Counted from the stretch's first letter, positions 23,531 through 32,602 are shown. The stretch: DNA of 34,463 bases from Opitutia bacterium (GCA_029252625.1 JAQXBA010000077.1:1-34463), one strand, 5' to 3'. Numbers and translations are program-made. The notes: generated by a model from the letters alone, not told the origin.

Positions 23531-23620
23531 CACTTCGCACGCAGTGCCTCAATCTCGCTTTCACTCCGCACGTTGTGCGTCACTTTCACTCGCTGCAGGC
23601 ATCACTGCGCACGCAGTGTG
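23531..23620. repeat. Three iterated CACT-N-CGCACG palindromic motifs upstream of nadA
   Basis: Copies at 23531-23548 (CACTTCGCACGCAGTGCC), 23562-23579 (CACTCCGCACGTTGTGCG) and 23603-23620 (CACTGCGCACGCAGTGTG) lie in the same orientation, starting 31 and 41 bp apart. The third contains a perfect palindrome-like CACTGCG-CA-CGCAGTG. The last copy ends 58 bp before the nadA ATG. They may be regulator sites or another short repeat family. Confidence 0.45.
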
Positions 23621-23678
23621 GCTTGACTTGAGCACAGCTTCACTTGATTCTGTCCCGCTTTTTCCAACGACTCGCATC

Positions 23679-24665
23679 ATGGCAACTACGACTCTCAACT
23701 ACGAACCAATGGTCTTTAATCCGCGTAAGGGCGAAGAAGCACCACTCTCAGCGATCCAACAAGAAGTACTTGCACTCAAAAAAGAACGCAACGCCGTCAT
23801 CCTCGCGCACAACTATCAAGTGGATGAGATTCAGCGCGTCGCTGACTATGTAGGTGACTCACTCGGACTCGCTTACCGCGCAGCTGAAGCGGATGCCGAC
23901 GCGATCGTATTCTGCGGCGTACACTTTATGGCTGAGACCGCGAAGATCGTTAACCCGAGCAAAGCCGTGCTGCTGCCCGACATGGATGCCGGTTGCTCGC
24001 TGGCCGATTCATGCCCTGCCGAGAAACTAGCCGCTTACAAGGCCGCGAATCCAAATGTGTACGTGGTCGCCTACATCAATTGCTCCGCTGCCGTTAAAGC
24101 ACTCTGCGATGTGATATGCACCAGCGGCAACGCCATGAAGATCATCGAAAACGTGCCTGCTGATCGCGACATACTCTTCGTGCCCGATCAAAACCTCGGC
24201 CAATGGGTCTCCAAGCAAACTGGCCGCAATATGCAGTTGTGGCCAGGCTCGTGCTATGCACACGTGCTGTTCACTCAGCAGGCCATCGAAGCGCTCAAAC
24301 TCAAGTTCCCAGATGCGTTAGTGGTTGCCCACCCTGAATGCGTCGAAACCGTGCGCGACAATGCAGACGTGGTGTGCAGCACCGAGAAGATGGTCGCCTT
24401 CTGCCAAGACAACGACGCAGAGCAGTTCATCATCGTCACCGAAACCGGCATGATCCACCGCCTGCAACGCGAAGTGCCGAGCAAGACCTTCATTGCAGGG
24501 CCGACAGATTCCTGCGCCTGTAACGATTGCCGATTCATGAAAATGAATACCATTGAAAAACTGCGTAACTGCCTACGCGATATGAGCCCACAAATCGAGA
24601 TGGTCGAAGACATGCGTCAACAAGCCTACGTGCCACTCAAGCGCATGCTTGATTGGAGCAAGTAA
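23679..24665 (+). CDS. nadA: Quinolinate synthase A
   Basis: The 328-residue [4Fe-4S] enzyme condenses iminoaspartate with dihydroxyacetone phosphate in NAD synthesis. Visible features are VILAHNYQVDEIQ (40-52), VADYVGDSLGLA, FCGVHFMAETAKI, LLPDMDAGCSLADSC and VPDQNLG. The three predicted cluster cysteines are Cys106, Cys221 (HPEC) and Cys284 (CRFMKMN). The start at 23679 begins MATTTLNYEP and is preferred to an upstream start at 23544, whose 45 extra codons overlap the iterated motif. Its partners nadB and nadC are not nearby. No Shine-Dalgarno. Confidence 0.95.
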   Translation: MATTTLNYEPMVFNPRKGEEAPLSAIQQEVLALKKERNAVILAHNYQVDEIQRVADYVGDSLGLAYRAAEADADAIVFCGVHFMAETAKIVNPSKAVLLPDMDAGCSLADSCPAEKLAAYKAANPNVYVVAYINCSAAVKALCDVICTSGNAMKIIENVPADRDILFVPDQNLGQWVSKQTGRNMQLWPGSCYAHVLFTQQAIEALKLKFPDALVVAHPECVETVRDNADVVCSTEKMVAFCQDNDAEQFIIVTETGMIHRLQREVPSKTFIAGPTDSCACNDCRFMKMNTIEKLRNCLRDMSPQIEMVEDMRQQAYVPLKRMLDWSK

Positions 24666-24743
24666 AGAGAGAGAGGTCAGAACATAGTCTCCAAAAGCCA
24701 AGCTGAGGCTCTGAATTATTACGCCTCAACCCTTGGACCATCT

Positions 24744-25958
24744 GTGAATCACAACACCAATAGCGAAACAGCCCGCGCTGCTGCGACTTATCGTAACGAT
24801 GTATTGCGCGCCCCCTTTTATGGTATACTCGAAGCAGGTTGGTCGACTTTTGCACTACTGATTGCGATTCGCCACTTCGACGCACCGGAAACCTATAAGG
24901 CATTTATCGCAGGCGCGTGGCCGATTGGTTTTTTAATCACGCCGTTGACACTTTATTTTGTAGCGAAACGAAAACTCCGCCCTAGCCTAGCTTCGGCCTG
25001 CATGTTGTCACTGGCTGCCTTATTGATGGTCGGCGCGACAGTGGTTCAAAGCTTAACGGTCTTCACTATTTTAATCATCGCCAGCCAAATGGCCACCGTG
25101 CAGCAAGGCCCGCTGATGATTCAAATCTACTCAGAGAACTACCCTACCCATGAGCGCGGGAAGCGCATGACCACACCGTTCATTCTCAGTGCATTGAGCA
25201 TGATTCTGTTTTCACTGCTGGGTGGTTGGTTACTGGACATCTCAATCAATTACTACCACCTATTGTTTGTCATTATGGTATTTGCTGCGGTGGCCTGTAG
25301 CTGGGCGACGAATCGGATACCCAGCACCCCATTATCCACCGATCATGTCGGCAATCCATGGCAAAACTTCAGTCTCATCTGGAAGGATCGCTTCTTTGGC
25401 TATCTGCTCGGCAGTTGGATGCTCCTCGGTCTTGGCAACCTCATTACTATGCCCATCCGCGTCGAATACCTAGCCAATCCGAAGTTCGGCATTAACGCCG
25501 ATAATGCAACAATTGCCTTTTTGTTGGTCGTTGTGCCTGCCGCAGCACGGATCCTAAGCACTAAGATTTGGGGTAGCCTTTTCGACAAACTACATTTTAT
25601 CACGACTCGTAATTTGCTTAACGCCCTCTTCCTTCTTGGCATCGCTTGTTTCTTTTTTACCCAAAATATCATACTGCTCACCTTCGCGATGATCTTAGTG
25701 GGCCTCGCCACCGGCGGCGGCAAAATCATCTGGAGCCTATGGGTGACCAGAATCGCACCCCACGAAAAAGTCTCCTCCTATATGAGCATACACATGGCGC
25801 TCACGGGCTTTCGTGGGACCCTCGCGCCATTCATTGGCTATTGGATTCTAAGTAGATCTGCGCCGACAGGCGTGGCCTTCGTAGGCATGCTGCTGATCTT
25901 CGTTTCTATTCTGCTGTTCGAGTGTGTGCGCCACCACCAGCGTTTCGAAAATCAGTGA
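24744..25958 (+). CDS. Major facilitator superfamily transporter
   Basis: A 404-residue protein with about 11-12 hydrophobic segments spread over two halves, separated by a polar stretch near 195-215. The loop between helices 2 and 3 has VAKRKLRPSLAS, and PTHERGKRMT and APHEKVSSYMSIHMALTGFRG are MFS-like cytoplasmic loops. The substrate cannot be told from sequence. The start is a GTG at 24744, 78 bp after nadA; that spacer has a TGAGGC...GCCTCA hairpin without a T-run. Its 3' end overlaps the convergent recR by 7 bp. It could be co-transcribed with nadA, but a link to NAD precursors is only a guess. Confidence 0.85.
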   Translation: MNHNTNSETARAAATYRNDVLRAPFYGILEAGWSTFALLIAIRHFDAPETYKAFIAGAWPIGFLITPLTLYFVAKRKLRPSLASACMLSLAALLMVGATVVQSLTVFTILIIASQMATVQQGPLMIQIYSENYPTHERGKRMTTPFILSALSMILFSLLGGWLLDISINYYHLLFVIMVFAAVACSWATNRIPSTPLSTDHVGNPWQNFSLIWKDRFFGYLLGSWMLLGLGNLITMPIRVEYLANPKFGINADNATIAFLLVVVPAAARILSTKIWGSLFDKLHFITTRNLLNALFLLGIACFFFTQNIILLTFAMILVGLATGGGKIIWSLWVTRIAPHEKVSSYMSIHMALTGFRGTLAPFIGYWILSRSAPTGVAFVGMLLIFVSILLFECVRHHQRFENQ

Positions 25959-26548
25959 TACTCTCGGCGCCCCTCAAGGGCACTACGTAGGGTCACTGAG
26001 TCAGCGTAGGTCACACCGCCGCCACTGGGCAGGCCGAAGCCAATACGAGTGACCTTGATCGGACGCTGCCCGACGATTTCTTCTTGGATATAGTGACAAG
26101 TCGCCTGCCCTTCAATGTCGTTCGACAGCGCTAAAACGAATTCTGTGACCTGACCAGACTCAAGTCGGGCTTTTAAACTTTGAAGATTGAGATCTTCCGG
26201 TCCGACTCCATGAATGGGTGAAAGCTTACCATGCAAGACATGATACTGGCCGTTCCATGCGGCAGAACGCTCAATTGCGATTAAGTCAGGCACATGCTCG
26301 ACGACACAAAGTGAACTCGCAGTACGCCGCTGATCTTCACAAATTGCACACTTCGGGCTCTCTGCAATATTACCACAAATATCGCAACGCCGAACCGCAG
26401 TCTGCGCCATCCCCATCGATTCAATTAGATTCTCCAGCGTCTCTGGCTGTTCGACCAGTAAGTGCATCGCAATGCGTTCAGCAGAACGAAAGCCTAGACC
26501 TGGCAGACGCTTTAGCTCCTGTAAGAGCTTCTCAAAAGCGGGAGTCAC
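25952..26548 (-). CDS. recR: Recombination mediator protein RecR
   Basis: A 198-residue RecR, which with RecO/RecF loads RecA at gaps. A helix-hairpin-helix lies near 10-31 (LKRLPGLGFRSAERIAMHLL), then the zinc finger Cys55, Cys58, Cys67, Cys70 (CDICGN...CAIC), then a Toprim domain with HGKLSPIHGVGPEDL and the C-terminal TRIGFGLPSGGGVTYAD. The start is a GTG at 26548, 12 bp after the ebfC stop, so the two are co-transcribed. Its last bases overlap the end of the convergent transporter gene. Confidence 0.96.
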   Translation of the reverse strand: MTPAFEKLLQELKRLPGLGFRSAERIAMHLLVEQPETLENLIESMGMAQTAVRRCDICGNIAESPKCAICEDQRRTASSLCVVEHVPDLIAIERSAAWNGQYHVLHGKLSPIHGVGPEDLNLQSLKARLESGQVTEFVLALSNDIEGQATCHYIQEEIVGQRPIKVTRIGFGLPSGGGVTYADSVTLRSALEGRREYH

Positions 26549-26560
26549 AAATGTACTGGT

Positions 26561-26869
26561 TTAAAATCCGGGGAATCCGCCCATGCCACCGGTTACAGAG
26601 CCCATGGCTTCCTCGCTGGTTTCCTTGGCCTTGGCTGCTGCTTCCTGCACCGCACCAAGCAATGTTTCTTCGATGAACTCTGCATCTTCCTTCAAAAATT
26701 CAGGATCAATCTTAAAGGCCTGAAATTCACCCTGACCATTGACCTTGATGTTGATCGCACCGCCGCCACTGGAAACCTCGATGACCTGCTCTGCGAGCTT
26801 TGCTTGGATGCCCTCCATCTGCTTTTGCATCTTTTGGGCTTGCTTCATTAGTTTACCAACACCTGCCAT
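26561..26869 (-). CDS. ebfC: YbaB/EbfC family nucleoid-associated protein
   Basis: A 102-residue DNA-binding protein with the family pattern: an N-terminal helix GKLMKQAQKMQKQMEGIQAK, the strand motif VIEVSSGGGAINIKVNGQGE, and a C-terminal helix EETLLGAVQEAAAKAKE followed by a Gly/Met-rich tail (GSVTGGMGGFPGF). It sits directly before recR, the conserved ybaB-recR arrangement; dnaX, often upstream, is absent. The function is thought to be DNA tethering or compaction. Confidence 0.94.
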   Translation of the reverse strand: MAGVGKLMKQAQKMQKQMEGIQAKLAEQVIEVSSGGGAINIKVNGQGEFQAFKIDPEFLKEDAEFIEETLLGAVQEAAAKAKETSEEAMGSVTGGMGGFPGF

Positions 26870-26939
26870 AATCGTTTTTTGTTTGGGTTAAAATCTGTGA
26901 AATAAAAGGCAGAAGTGTCCACGAAGTTTCGAGGTTGAG

Positions 26940-27794
26940 TCAAGCCGATTGAGCGGCTGAAGTCCACGAATCTGCCTCGATCCTCGACGAACTCGAGTTA
27001 GGTACTGTCAGAATAAAGCGTATCTCACTGTTTGCAGGCCCTAGTACCAGTGTATTCTTGCCTGTTCGCAGACGCACACGATCGTCCTTTGCAGCAGAAC
27101 CAATCGGAATTCCGTTCACAATTGAACCGAGCTTACTGCCTCGATCTTGAATAAAATAAGCTCCTTTGACGTGCTCAATCGCACAATGCGAACGGGAAAC
27201 TCGAAACGGTATACGGTCGCCAATCAACAAACGAATCTTCGAAAAGACATCCACACAGGCTGCGAGATCAGCACGCCGCCCGATTATAAATGGAAAACTG
27301 GTGAGTGTCTGTTTCTTAAGCGCTGACTGCCTGCGAGTCTCGTCCGAGTCTGGTTCGATAACAAGATTACCGGCATTTACAACTACAGGGCCACGCGATT
27401 TCACATTTCCAGGAAATGCCGGGCTTCTCAGCGTATCGAGCTGCTCATGCGCAGTGCGCAGCCGCTCATTAGTGACCCGCAGTCGCTCGAAAATTGTGGT
27501 CAAATAAGGCACTAAAATATCGCCTCCGTTAACAAGCGACTCATTAAATGCCTCCTCAGTAATCACTTCGACGGTCAGATTGTCCAGCGCTCGAGCCGTG
27601 GCAGATCGCGGCAGACGCTCGATCATCCCCATTTCACCAAAGATTTCTCCCTTTCCGAGAGTCGCGAGTATCACCTTGGCACGGCCCTCATTCATCGAGA
27701 TCTCAACGCGACCATCCACGATACGATAAGCCTCCTCACTGTAGTCACCTTGAGCAAATATACGTACACCCGCTTCAAATTTTTCAGTTTTCAT
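26940..27794 (-). CDS. Cyclic-nucleotide-binding domain fused to an FHA domain
   Basis: A 284-residue soluble protein with two recognition domains. Residues 5-105 form a cyclic-nucleotide-binding (CAP-like) domain with the phosphate-binding cassette GEIFGEMGMIERLPRSATA (50-68; Glu54, Arg63). A helical linker (about 105-125) and a polar stretch lead to an FHA domain (about 165-265) with Gly172-Arg173, SRSH (200-203) and Asn228-Gly229, the phosphothreonine-binding residues. There is no DNA-binding or output domain, so it is probably an adaptor that couples a nucleotide signal to Ser/Thr phosphorylation. Both ligands are inferred. It is followed by ebfC-recR and preceded by a CBS protein on the same strand. 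Confidence 0.85.
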   Translation of the reverse strand: MKTEKFEAGVRIFAQGDYSEEAYRIVDGRVEISMNEGRAKVILATLGKGEIFGEMGMIERLPRSATARALDNLTVEVITEEAFNESLVNGGDILVPYLTTIFERLRVTNERLRTAHEQLDTLRSPAFPGNVKSRGPVVVNAGNLVIEPDSDETRRQSALKKQTLTSFPFIIGRRADLAACVDVFSKIRLLIGDRIPFRVSRSHCAIEHVKGAYFIQDRGSKLGSIVNGIPIGSAAKDDRVRLRTGKNTLVLGPANSEIRFILTVPNSSSSRIEADSWTSAAQSA

Positions 27795-27862
27795 TAGGGA
27801 TAAATAAAATGACTACAGGGCTTGCTGCGGAAGTTTTCTGAAAGGAATTCAACCAAAATAAA

Positions 27863-28315
27863 TCAACCAGGATACTCTCCAAAGACGTAATTTCGCAGAT
27901 TCTCGGCCTCCATCTCATTCACTTTTAATAACCAACGCGTAACGTCGCCGATAGAAATGAGTCCTATTAGTTGCTGATCATCGATCACAGGTAAGTGGCG
28001 CACTCGTTTGTCGGTCATCATCTGCATTGCGTCCTCCACCGAAGTGTCCTGCGTAATCGATAGGAAATCTGGCGTCATCACTTCACTCAATGTAGTCGTC
28101 TTCGCATCACGACCAGCAGCTACAATCCGCGTCAAAACATCACGTTCAGTAAAAATACCGACTACATTCTCGGCGTCCTTGACAATGATTGAACCGACAC
28201 GTTGCCGATTCATCTCAGACACCGCTGCTTTCACAGTTGAATTGACCGCTATACAGTAGACGGAAGTACTTTTCTCCTTAAGTAAAACGGCAACAGAAAC
28301 TTTATTTAATGGCAT
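27863..28315 (-). CDS. CBS-domain pair protein
   Basis: A 150-residue protein that is almost entirely two CBS domains (about 10-70 and 80-140): VKAAVSEMNRQRVGSIIV...GIFTERDVLTRIV and VMTPDFLSITQDTSVEDAMQ then KRVRHLPVIDDQQLIGLISI. Stand-alone CBS pairs bind adenosyl nucleotides (AMP, ATP, SAM) and act as energy or redox sensors. It lies 68 bp upstream of the cyclic-nucleotide/FHA gene on the same strand, so the two may form a sensory unit. The ligand cannot be read from sequence. The ATG at 28315 has no Shine-Dalgarno. Confidence 0.88.
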   Translation of the reverse strand: MPLNKVSVAVLLKEKSTSVYCIAVNSTVKAAVSEMNRQRVGSIIVKDAENVVGIFTERDVLTRIVAAGRDAKTTTLSEVMTPDFLSITQDTSVEDAMQMMTDKRVRHLPVIDDQQLIGLISIGDVTRWLLKVNEMEAENLRNYVFGEYPG

Positions 28316-28369
28316 AAGTAATGAGTATAGGAATTTCCTCCAACTGGCAACTTCAGTTTCTAAATAGAC

Positions 28370-29308
28370 TTACACCTGTTCCATACCTAACAGATCACGA
28401 TAGCCAGCTCGAAAATCCTCATATTGCGGCGACCATACGAATGTCTCGCGAAACTTTGCGCTTGATACCTGACGACTCGGCATCCGCCCCCCACGGCGCT
28501 GTAAGCGAGGCGAGACACATTTAGGATCAAAACGCGGCGATTCTAGCCCCAATTGCTCCGCCAGCCAAGCCGCGAGCACCGCCTTTAAGGCGGGTTGATC
28601 ATCTGAGATATTATAAATACCCGATGTTGCCGATTTATCCGAAGAAAGCGCAGTGCAAATAGCTCTTACTACATCATCGCGGTGGATCAAATTCAGGAAA
28701 TAGTCACCGACTCCGGGAATCACCGACTCCCCAGAGCGCAACAAATCCAGCAGATAGTGCCGCCTTGGTCCATATATACCTGCAAGGCGCAACACATACC
28801 ACGCACCAAAAGTATCAGCAGCATCTGCTAGCAGACGTTCCGACTCGCACAGCACCTGGCCAGTCAGCGGCGCATCCGAAGTATCCGTAGATTCATTGAC
28901 CCTTACGCCGCCATCCTGCGGATAAACTGACGTGCTGCTAGTGTACAAATAACTCTGAATACTGCGCCCAGTTGTCCATTTAAGAATTGAACGTTGTCCC
29001 TCCAAATAGGACTTTCGATAGCCATCAATTCCGCCACCTGCCGAACTCACGCAATTTACAACTGACTCATATACACTTGAGAACTGATGATGCCAAGCCT
29101 CACTGTCTAAATCAGCAACAATCACTTCGTGCGCTCCCAAGTTCCGCAATCGCGCCGCCTGCTCGACGTTGCGGGTCAACCCACCGACTCGCACCCCAGC
29201 TGCTAATAACACCTCTGCTAAAGCGGTGCCGATGTAACCACACCCAAAAATAAGCACCGATTTCGGCAAGTTCGCGACGAGCGCGTCTGGTAAAAGATGT
29301 TCCGACAT
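28370..29308 (-). CDS. NAD(P)-binding SDR-family protein (YeeZ-like epimerase/dehydratase)
   Basis: From the ATG at 29308 the product is 312 residues. The Rossmann motif GCGYIG is in [18 protein letters not shown] near 17-34; SSTSVY and RLAGIYGP are extended-SDR landmarks. The usual YxxxK pair is not evident: after the [10 protein letters not shown] stretch comes LCESERLL, so it belongs with atypical SDRs such as E. coli YeeZ and the catalytic role is doubtful. The frame stays open 85 codons upstream, but that part overlaps hemF on the other strand and lacks homology, so I exclude it. Divergent from hemF across 51 bp. Confidence 0.85.
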   Translation of the reverse strand: MSEHLLPDALVANLPKSVLIFGCGYIGTALAEVLLAAGVRVGGLTRNVEQAARLRNLGAHEVIVADLDSEAWHHQFSSVYESVVNCVSSAGGGIDGYRKSYLEGQRSILKWTTGRSIQSYLYTSSTSVYPQDGGVRVNESTDTSDAPLTGQVLCESERLLADAADTFGAWYVLRLAGIYGPRRHYLLDLLRSGESVIPGVGDYFLNLIHRDDVVRAICTALSSDKSATSGIYNISDDQPALKAVLAAWLAEQLGLESPRFDPKCVSPRLQRRGGRMPSRQVSSAKFRETFVWSPQYEDFRAGYRDLLGMEQV

Positions 29309-29359
29309 CTTCAAAAGTATTTGTGCCCCGGGGAAATCTGCAACAAGTTCCTGTCTTTT

Positions 29360-30286
29360 ATGCTTACCGTAGATCCAGAAATCGTCCGCAGTTACTTGCT
29401 CGACCTGCAAGACCGCATTGCCACTCTTCTTGAAATAGAGGACGGCAGCTGCCAATTTAGCGAAGACAATTGGGACCGCCCCGAAGGTGGCGGCGGTCGC
29501 TCCCGCGTGCTCGAAGGCGGTGCCGTGTTTGAAAAGGCGGGCATCAATTTTTCCGATGTACAAGGAGCCAGTCTGCCCCCCACTGCCACTGCGAATCGAC
29601 CACAGTTAGCCGGTGTACCATTCCGCGCGATGGGTGTCTCAGTCGTCTGTCACCCGCTCAATCCGCATGTGCCGACGACGCACATGAACGTGCGCTTCTT
29701 TTATGCAGAGCCACCAGTAGGTGAACCAATCTGGTGGTTTGGCGGCGGATTTGATCTGACCCCCTACTATGGACACATTGAAGACGCCGTCCACTGGCAC
29801 CAAACCGCGCGCGACGCCTGCGCCCCCTTCGGCAGTGAGTTGTATTCAAAATTCAAAGATATTTGCGATACATACTTCTTCCTTCCGCATCGCAACGAAC
29901 CACGGGGCATCGGCGGGATCTTTTTCGACGACTTTAATACAGGTGGTTTCGATCAAGCCCTCGCCTTAATGCAATCTGTAGGCGACCATTTCATCCCCGC
30001 CTATCAACCAATCGTCGCTAAACGCAAAGCCGCGCCTTACACCGAGCGCGAACGCAATTTTCAACTTTACCGCCGTGGCCGTTATGTCGAGTTCAACCTC
30101 GTCCATGACCGCGGCACTCACTTCGGCCTACAATCCAAAGGCCGCACCGAATCGATTCTTATGTCACTCCCGCCACTCGTCCGCTGGGACTACGACTGGC
30201 ACCCAGAGCAAGGTTCTGCCGAAGCCGCGCTCTACGAAGTTTTTCTAAAACCAAAAGATTGGCTCGCAATGAATCAAAGTTCTTAA
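29360..30286 (+). CDS. hemF: Oxygen-dependent coproporphyrinogen III oxidase
   Basis: About 308 residues from the ATG at 29360 (an earlier non-ATG start at 29297 would overlap the divergent gene). HemF makes protoporphyrinogen IX from coproporphyrinogen III with O2. Seen are [20 protein letters not shown] near the N-terminus, [42 protein letters not shown] and the C-terminal signature [20 protein letters not shown] followed by SILMSLPP. This points to aerobic haem synthesis. A short AATGGC-TTT-GCCATT hairpin overlaps the stop. hemE follows after 157 bp. Confidence 0.96.
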   Translation: MLTVDPEIVRSYLLDLQDRIATLLEIEDGSCQFSEDNWDRPEGGGGRSRVLEGGAVFEKAGINFSDVQGASLPPTATANRPQLAGVPFRAMGVSVVCHPLNPHVPTTHMNVRFFYAEPPVGEPIWWFGGGFDLTPYYGHIEDAVHWHQTARDACAPFGSELYSKFKDICDTYFFLPHRNEPRGIGGIFFDDFNTGGFDQALALMQSVGDHFIPAYQPIVAKRKAAPYTERERNFQLYRRGRYVEFNLVHDRGTHFGLQSKGRTESILMSLPPLVRWDYDWHPEQGSAEAALYEVFLKPKDWLAMNQSS

Positions 30287-30443
30287 TGGCTTTGCCATTT
30301 GCATTAGACCACGCTCCTTATTGTTTTTTCAGCGGCCGAAACGGCACTCGATGCGGACAACTCTTTTAGCCTAAGCGCTGACGGTTTGCCTTCTTTGCAT
30401 AGTCGCGATTCGTCCTAATTTTTCAATCTTAACTACCAACACC

Positions 30444-31475
30444 ATGAATTCACGTGAACGTTTCCTCGCCGCCGCCCATTGCCAACCTGTCGATCGCCCG
30501 CCGATCTGGCTTATGCGCCAAGCTGGCCGCTACTTACCTGAATATCGCGAGCTCAAGGGCAAGCACGACTTTGTCACGATGGTGCGCACCCCCAAGCTAG
30601 CCGCCGAAGTCACTTTGCAGCCACTCAAACGCTTCCCTCTAGATGCCGCGGTCATCTTCTCGGACATTTTGGTCATTCCCGAAGCACTCGGCCAAGGCTA
30701 TCATTTTCGCGATCAAGGCGGCATCGGCATGGACTACCTGCTCGATACACCCGAAAAAATCGCTGCACTCGACCCGTCGAAGGTCACCGAAAAACTCAAC
30801 TACGTCGCCGAAGCACTCAAGCTGACACGCACGGAAATGGGCGACGAAAAAGCGCTGCTCGGCTTCTGCGGTTCCCCCTGGACACTAGCTTGCTACATGG
30901 TCGAAGGCGGCTCTGCCAAGGACTTCGTTGCGATCAAAAAACTCGCTTGGGATCATCCAGAGCAGTTTGAAGCACTCATGCAAAAGCTCACCAAAGCGAT
31001 CGTCGAGTATCTGCACATGCAGATCGATGCCGGTGCCGACGCTATTCAAATCTTCGATTCATGGGGCGCGATCTGCCCAGCCACGCATTACGAAGCATGG
31101 TCACTACGCTGGATTCGCCACATCATCACCGAGCTTAAGAAGCGCGTGCCCGTCATTCTTTACGCCAAAGGCATGGGGCACAAAGCCGCGGAACAGATCC
31201 ACTCAGGCGCTTCAGTTCTCAGTCTCGATTGGACCATGAATCTGCGCCGCGTGCGCAGCACACTCAACCACGGCACTGCGATCCAAGGGAATCTCGATCC
31301 CGTCGTATTAACGACGACGCCAGAGATCACTCGCATCGAAGCACAACGTGTGTTGGACCAAGCAGGCAATCAACCTGGCTTCATCTTTAACCTCGGCCAC
31401 GGCATGATCCCAAGCGCTAAGATCGAATGTGTCGAAGCGTTGATGGAAGTCGTGACAGGTCAGAAGAACGCGTAG
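30444..31475 (+). CDS. hemE: Uroporphyrinogen decarboxylase
   Basis: A 343-residue cytoplasmic enzyme that removes four carboxyl groups from uroporphyrinogen III. The N-terminal signature PPIWLMRQAGRYLPEYR (18-34) and DAAVIFSDILVIPEALG and GFCGSPWTLACYMVEGG are family hallmarks; GADAIQIFDSW and FNLGHGMIPSAKIE follow. It acts just before HemF in the pathway, although it lies downstream. The ATG is preceded by an A/C-rich leader (ACTACCAACACC) without a Shine-Dalgarno. Confidence 0.97.
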   Translation: MNSRERFLAAAHCQPVDRPPIWLMRQAGRYLPEYRELKGKHDFVTMVRTPKLAAEVTLQPLKRFPLDAAVIFSDILVIPEALGQGYHFRDQGGIGMDYLLDTPEKIAALDPSKVTEKLNYVAEALKLTRTEMGDEKALLGFCGSPWTLACYMVEGGSAKDFVAIKKLAWDHPEQFEALMQKLTKAIVEYLHMQIDAGADAIQIFDSWGAICPATHYEAWSLRWIRHIITELKKRVPVILYAKGMGHKAAEQIHSGASVLSLDWTMNLRRVRSTLNHGTAIQGNLDPVVLTTTPEITRIEAQRVLDQAGNQPGFIFNLGHGMIPSAKIECVEALMEVVTGQKNA

Positions 31476-31518
31476 CCCAGAGGTAGAGGCGACACTACTG
31501 CCGCTTTAATAATACTCA

Positions 31519-31589
31519 GTGGCGTCCGGGCTTCTTCGGGCCTGTCGTATCGCATCCAAACTGCAGGCGCGAGCAAGCTCGCACACCAC
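31519..31589. repeat. Inverted pair of palindromic units (CGAGCTTGCTCG type)
   Basis: The left unit (31519-31541) reads GTGGCGT-CCGGGCTTCTTCGGGC. The right unit (31567-31589), on the other strand, reads GTGGTGT-GCGAGCTTGCTCGCGC. They agree at 17 of 23 positions and both fold as hairpins. They lie between the hemE and aldo/keto reductase genes, which converge, but no T-run follows. A third copy, closer to each of these than they are to each other (20 of 23), is inside ispG at 9984-10006. Confidence 0.75.
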
Positions 31590-31627
31590 TCAATCTAAAT
31601 CTCGACTTCCGCGACCTTCCTCAAACG

Positions 31628-32602
31628 CTACTTCCCGCCATACCAAAAGGCACGCCGCCAGTTGTGCGGATGCAAGGTCTTTAAGGTCGCCTCATCGAGT
31701 GCGGGTAAATCCGACACTGCGGCATTGGCAGCCGCTTGTTCCAAATTGCGCGTGCCTGCAATCACCGTGCTCACGGCAGGATGGGCGAGGGCAAAACCTA
31801 GCGCCGTCTCCGGCATATTGCGTGCCCCCTCACCGAGGCTAGATTTAATCCGGTCGACACGCGCCACTGCCCGTGCCAAGCGATCACCCGCAAAATAATC
31901 ATTTCGAAAATCTCCCGCTGGAAATTGGTAATCCTTGGTGTATTTGCCCGTCAGCACCCCTTCATCAAAGACCACACGCACGACAATCGCCACACCATGC
32001 TCTTCGGCCACGGGCAACAATTCTGCCGCTGGCTCTTGCTCAAAAATATTATAAATCACCTGCAGCGAATCGATAATCCCCATACGCATCAAATCAATCG
32101 CACAATTTTGATCATGCTCTGGCGTCGAGATGCCGACCGCACGGATCTTCCCCTCTTGCTTCAGCTTCTGCAGGATCTCTAATGGCTTCGGGTCTCGATT
32201 CCATGCTCGCGTCCAGGTATGCAGCTGAAGTAGGTCAATCGTCTCCACATTTAACTGACGCAGGCGCTGTTCTACATTCTCACGTAAATAGCGCTCACTA
32301 TAACGATCCTCCCAGCGGCAATACGGACTCGGTGGCCACGGCCCCGACATCGGCGGCGTCTTCGTGGCCACAAATATTTCCTCCGAACGCGCTTTCAAAA
32401 ACTTGCCGATCAGCTGTTCACTGTGGCCATTGCCATAGCCCTCGGCTGTATCAATAAAATTGACGCCTGAATCGACTGCACAATGCAGCGCGGCCATCGA
32501 ATCAGGGTCGCCCTGGGGCCCCCAACTGCCACCAATCGCCCAAGCACCGAAGCCGATTTCTGAAACGTTCCATCCGAGATTGCCAAATTTGCGATATTTC
32601 AT
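31628..32602 (-). CDS. Aldo/keto reductase
   Basis: About 324 residues from the ATG at 32602 (MKYRKFGNLGWNVSEIG, the usual family start); an ATG six codons earlier (32620) is possible. It is a NADPH-dependent TIM-barrel oxidoreductase. The catalytic tetrad is visible: Asp51 and Tyr56 in DTAEGYGNG, Lys81 in VATKT, His128 in LLQLHTW. The C-terminus has the AGTRNLEQAAANA cofactor loop. The substrate is not predictable. It lies on the opposite strand between hemE and hemG, so a role in haem synthesis is not implied. Confidence 0.92.
   Translation of the reverse strand: MKYRKFGNLGWNVSEIGFGAWAIGGSWGPQGDPDSMAALHCAVDSGVNFIDTAEGYGNGHSEQLIGKFLKARSEEIFVATKTPPMSGPWPPSPYCRWEDRYSERYLRENVEQRLRQLNVETIDLLQLHTWTRAWNRDPKPLEILQKLKQEGKIRAVGISTPEHDQNCAIDLMRMGIIDSLQVIYNIFEQEPAAELLPVAEEHGVAIVVRVVFDEGVLTGKYTKDYQFPAGDFRNDYFAGDRLARAVARVDRIKSSLGEGARNMPETALGFALAHPAVSTVIAGTRNLEQAAANAAVSDLPALDEATLKTLHPHNWRRAFWYGGK

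Larger units (their letters stand above)
23270..23678. other. Gene-free stretch upstream of nadA with repeats
   Basis: It begins with an AG-rich string, contains a CGCGG-N6-CCGCG hairpin (23423-23438), the best-preserved REP-like pair (23454-23510) and the iterated CACT..GCACG motif (23531-23620). The nadA frame stays open back to 23544, but the extra 45 residues look non-homologous to NadA. Confidence 0.55.

Noticed and set aside
23544-23678. N-terminal extension of nadA by 45 residues
   Set aside because: The extra residues do not resemble NadA and the DNA consists of iterated palindromic motifs; the internal ATG gives a normal-length enzyme.
29309-29563. N-terminal extension of the SDR-family protein by 85 residues
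   Set aside because: It lies antisense to the hemF start and comes before the Rossmann motif, which normally lies at the N-terminus.
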